Notes under the pieces: generated by a model
Told to the model about the DNA's origin: nothing
Databases searched by the model: none
Seen by the model: only the letters and a program-made list of their open reading frames with translations
Made by a program: the position numbers and the translations under genes
DNA from: Ariolimax columbianus
Lineage: Eukaryota; Mollusca; Gastropoda; Stylommatophora; Arionidae
DNA: 64,000 nucleotides
Reading direction: 5' to 3'
Assembly (NCBI GenBank): GCA_036924085.1
Contig: JAVGWX010000025.1
Location: 24,508,752 to 24,572,751, forward strand
Part shown: positions 61,585 to 64,000 of the stretch, one piece after another
How the letters are laid out: each line of letters starts with the position of its first letter
Numbering within the stretch: position 1 is the first letter of the stretch

Positions 61585-61597
61585 GAATCCAGACTTT
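61585..61597 (+). repeat. Target-site duplication, right copy
   Basis: GAATCCAGACTTT, immediately outside the 5' end of the minus-strand SINE. Confidence 0.92.
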
Positions 61598-62241
61598 AAC
61601 ATTCTATTTTGTAGAATCACAATTTGTCTGGCATTCGCTAATAGAACAAGGTATCGATCTTGGCTACTCCAAATTTCCTCCCAAACGCTTCACCGATTGC
61701 ACTACCTCATTTTAGCTATTCCAGTGCCCAGCTGTGGTTTAAATATACAAAGGGATCGGCAGGAAGATCCTATCCCACCTAATCTCTTCTCCGTGGGCTT
61801 GGAGTCCATGCAGCTGGAAACTTCGGAACCGATGTCGATGGCTTATGACTCGACCATCTTCGATTCGCGGGCGACGTCCTGCAGATGGCAGAAACAGCAG
61901 AAGAAGCCAACCATGAATTAGGGAAGCTCAACAATGAGGTAAATAGAGCAAGACTAGAAATATTTCAAAGACCAAGGTCATGCCTAACTACGACACTAAT
62001 TATGACGACCCAGTCATGCGCGACAGAGAATCATTGTGACATCATCTTGAGTGATTCCTTAACATGAAGAATAACCTAGATATGAAGCTAGAAGGACGCC
62101 TTCGAGCGTGCTGCGTGGCCTTCTCCTCCATTCAGACAGTCCTGTATGGCTGACTTGGTCGGATCTGACGTGTACATCTCGTCGACTCCACAGTACTCCA
62201 TGTAATGGGCCATGCTGAAACATGATGGACACTCGTGTCTC

Positions 62242-62251
62242 AGACTCTCTC

Positions 62252-62295
<44 letters not shown>
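62242..62295 (+). repeat. (TC)n microsatellite
   Basis: About 25 TC units with one TATC interruption, directly after the last RT-like motif of element E. Confidence 0.97.
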
Positions 62296-62298
<3 letters not shown>

Positions 62299-63249
62299 GC
62301 ATGCTCGGTCCTAGTCTCTCAAACCAGCGTGCATATTTTCCACAATTCCCGCCTATCGCAGTTATCACTGACTAGTGATGTAGGTTTTCATGCAATCAAG
62401 GCATCAAATCGGTGGTTATGCCACACTCTCAGAAGTAAAGATGAACGCTGGAGTACATAGACAAGATCCTTGTATCTCTATTGCCCAGTACAGTTGAAGA
62501 CAAAGGATGGACCTGTATCGATACAACCGCCGTTGAGAAACGGACATCAAGCAAAACAGATAGAATATACCATTAAGTATCGATGTCATTGTTTCAGACG
62601 TGACGTCGGATATCCTGTGGGTTTTCTTACACCTTGATAACTGTTGTCGTAATGTTATAGCCACATTTTATTGACAGACTGATATTGTGCTGCCAGTCGC
62701 TTTCATAAAACACAAATTGACTTTTCAATTATCTTTCAGCAGGTCGCTCTTTTTGAGAAAAAAATAGCAGTCATTTAACGTGGCAATTTTGTCAATCGAT
62801 TTGCCTGACTCTTATAGAGAGTGCGATTATTGCGCCAGAGAAATATTGGTATTTCATTGACAAATTTTGGGCGGAGACTACAAGGTAGAGCATGCTGGGT
62901 TCACATGCCGGGCTTCATCTCAGTCAGCTGCCTGTTTTTCTCAGTTACTGAAAATGTTATCTAACTGAAAGACAATCCATGAGAATCAATATGAAAACTC
63001 ACGCAGTAAGGGAACCTTTGATGTCATTCTCTGAGCGTTTCAAAGACTGTCCATTACACGAACAAATGTCATTTCATATTATTTGACATTTTCTAGACAA
63101 TACTCACATTGGAATGCTAAAAAACGAATTCCAGAATAACGACAAATGCTATTGTTTCAAAGTTTATGAAGACATACAATGTAAGAATGGACGGAAGACG
63201 ATTCTATAGGCATGAAGTGGTAGAGTTACCAGATCCAGACTCAAATACA
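62296..63249. other. Unique sequence, nothing recognised
   Basis: There is no convincing coding segment, transposon motif or RNA gene. Open stretches are under 85 codons and have no recognisable domain. Confidence 0.5.
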
Positions 63250-64000
63250 GCCGATACACAGCAAGCAGTTTAATAGGCCAGTAACTGGAGATACACAGCA
63301 AGCAGTTTCACAGGCCAGTAACTGGAGATACGCAGCAAGCAGTTTCATAGGCCAGTAACACACTGGAGATACACAGCAAGCAGTTTCATAGGCCAGTAAC
63401 ACACTGGAGATACACATCAAGCAGTTTCATAGGCCAGTAACACACTGGAGATACACAGCAAGCAGTTTCATAGGCCAGTAACACACTAGAGATACACATC
63501 AAGCAGTTTCATAGGCCAGTAACACACTGGAGATACACAGCAAGCAGTTTCATAGGCCAGTAACTGGAGATACACAGCAAGCAGTTTCATAGGCCAGTAA
63601 CTGGAGATACACAGCACGCAGTTTCATAGGCCAGTAACTAGAGATACGCAGCTAGCCGTTCCATAAGCCAATAACACACTGGAGAAACACAGGAAGCCGT
63701 TCCATAGGCCAGTAACACACTAGAGATACACAGCAAGCAGTTTCATAGCCCAATAACACAATAAGGATACAGGAAGCCGTTCCATAGGCTAGTAACTAAA
63801 GATACACAGGAACCCGTTCCGTAGGTCAGTAACACACTTTAGATACACCGGAAGAAGTTTCATAGGCCAGTAACACACTGGAGATACACAGCAAGCAGTT
63901 TCATAGGCCATGAACACACTGGAGATACACAGGAAGCAGTTTCATAAGCCAGTAACTGGAGATACACAGGAAGCCATTCCATAGGCCAGTAACTGGAGAT
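63250..64000 (+). repeat. 37/41-bp minisatellite, about 19 copies, running off the window
   Basis: The unit is GATACACAGCAAGCAGTTTC then ATAGGCCAGTAACTGGA (37 bp), or the same with an extra ACAC in GTAACACACTGGA (41 bp). The first nine copies are close to identical. From about 63630 on, copies diverge (GGAAGCCGTTCC, AATAACACAATAAGG). The array continues beyond the window. Confidence 0.96.

Larger units (their letters stand above)
61080..62245 (+). pseudogene. RTE-type reverse transcriptase pseudogene, interrupted by a SINE (element E)
   Basis: The plus strand begins with AGDIGSYRPITPLAISFKIF (about 61100-61160). After a frameshift it reads LQRFRPILGSVHSIELAGFQ and SPLDHIS (61160-61260), matching the YRPITLL..K.F and EQAGFR...S..DHI blocks of RTE-like RTs. 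The SINE and one copy of its target duplication (61331-61597) then intervene. Beyond it come RQEDPIPPNLFSVGLESM (about 61755-61815), matching RQGD.ISPKLF...LE, and LDHLRFAGDVLQMAETAEEA. The latter corresponds to the LRFADD catalytic box with the first Asp changed to Gly (FAGD at 61864-61875). Farther on, RLRACCVAFSSIQTVL and DSTVLHVMGHAET correspond to the RI.A.W.AF..... and ..VLP.M.YG.ETW thumb motifs. Multiple frameshifts and stops make it non-functional. Confidence 0.8.

Overview
This window looks like intergenic, repeat-dominated DNA from an invertebrate animal. A lophotrochozoan, probably a mollusc, is my best guess: the decayed non-LTR retrotransposons resemble families I associate with mollusc genomes, and a tRNA-derived SINE plus long GT/CA and CATA microsatellites are present. 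I see no intact host gene, no bacterial-type operon and no CRISPR array. Open frames inside the satellite are by-products of a repeat unit of 81 or 82 bases, and open frames in the GT/CA tracts are low-complexity artefacts.

Layout. (1) 1-46260: one head-to-tail satellite array of roughly 565 monomers of 81/82 bp. Monomer variants are ordered into higher-order repeat (HOR) blocks with periods of about 2363, 3427/3183, 3510, 1634-1798, 2121, 3511/4575 and 1308 bp. The array starts outside the window and ends at 46260, with more divergent monomers near that edge. (2) 46261-50430: a retrotransposon graveyard. It holds a 36-bp minisatellite and an RTE-type element on the minus strand. That element's endonuclease half (about 49890-50425) and linker/RT half (about 47190-47940) are separated by about 1.95 kb, which contains a second non-LTR element (RT, RNase H, C-terminal zinc-knuckle region) and fragments of a third. 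(3) 50434-56090: a 5.6-kb G/T-only-like compound repeat. (4) 56091-57500: a degenerate minisatellite built on GGACTGGTTTGAG. (5) 57565-58926: a 5'-truncated non-LTR element whose RT-thumb segment is inverted relative to its RNase H and zinc-knuckle segment, the arrangement expected from twin priming. (6) 59221-60356: CA and CATA repeats. (7) 61080-62245: a decayed RTE-type reverse transcriptase interrupted by a tRNA-derived SINE with a perfect 13-bp target-site duplication. (8) 63250-64000: a 37/41-bp minisatellite running off the window end.

No set of genes works together here. The picture is the edge of a large satellite (heterochromatin-like) domain passing into transposon- and microsatellite-rich DNA. 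The most informative signals are the multi-period HOR structure of the satellite, the nested insertions at 47-50.4 kb, the twin-primed element at 57.6-58.9 kb and the SINE with intact duplications at 61.3-61.6 kb. I found no evidence of a previously undescribed functional system. Family assignments come from recognising protein motifs by eye and have not been checked against any database.
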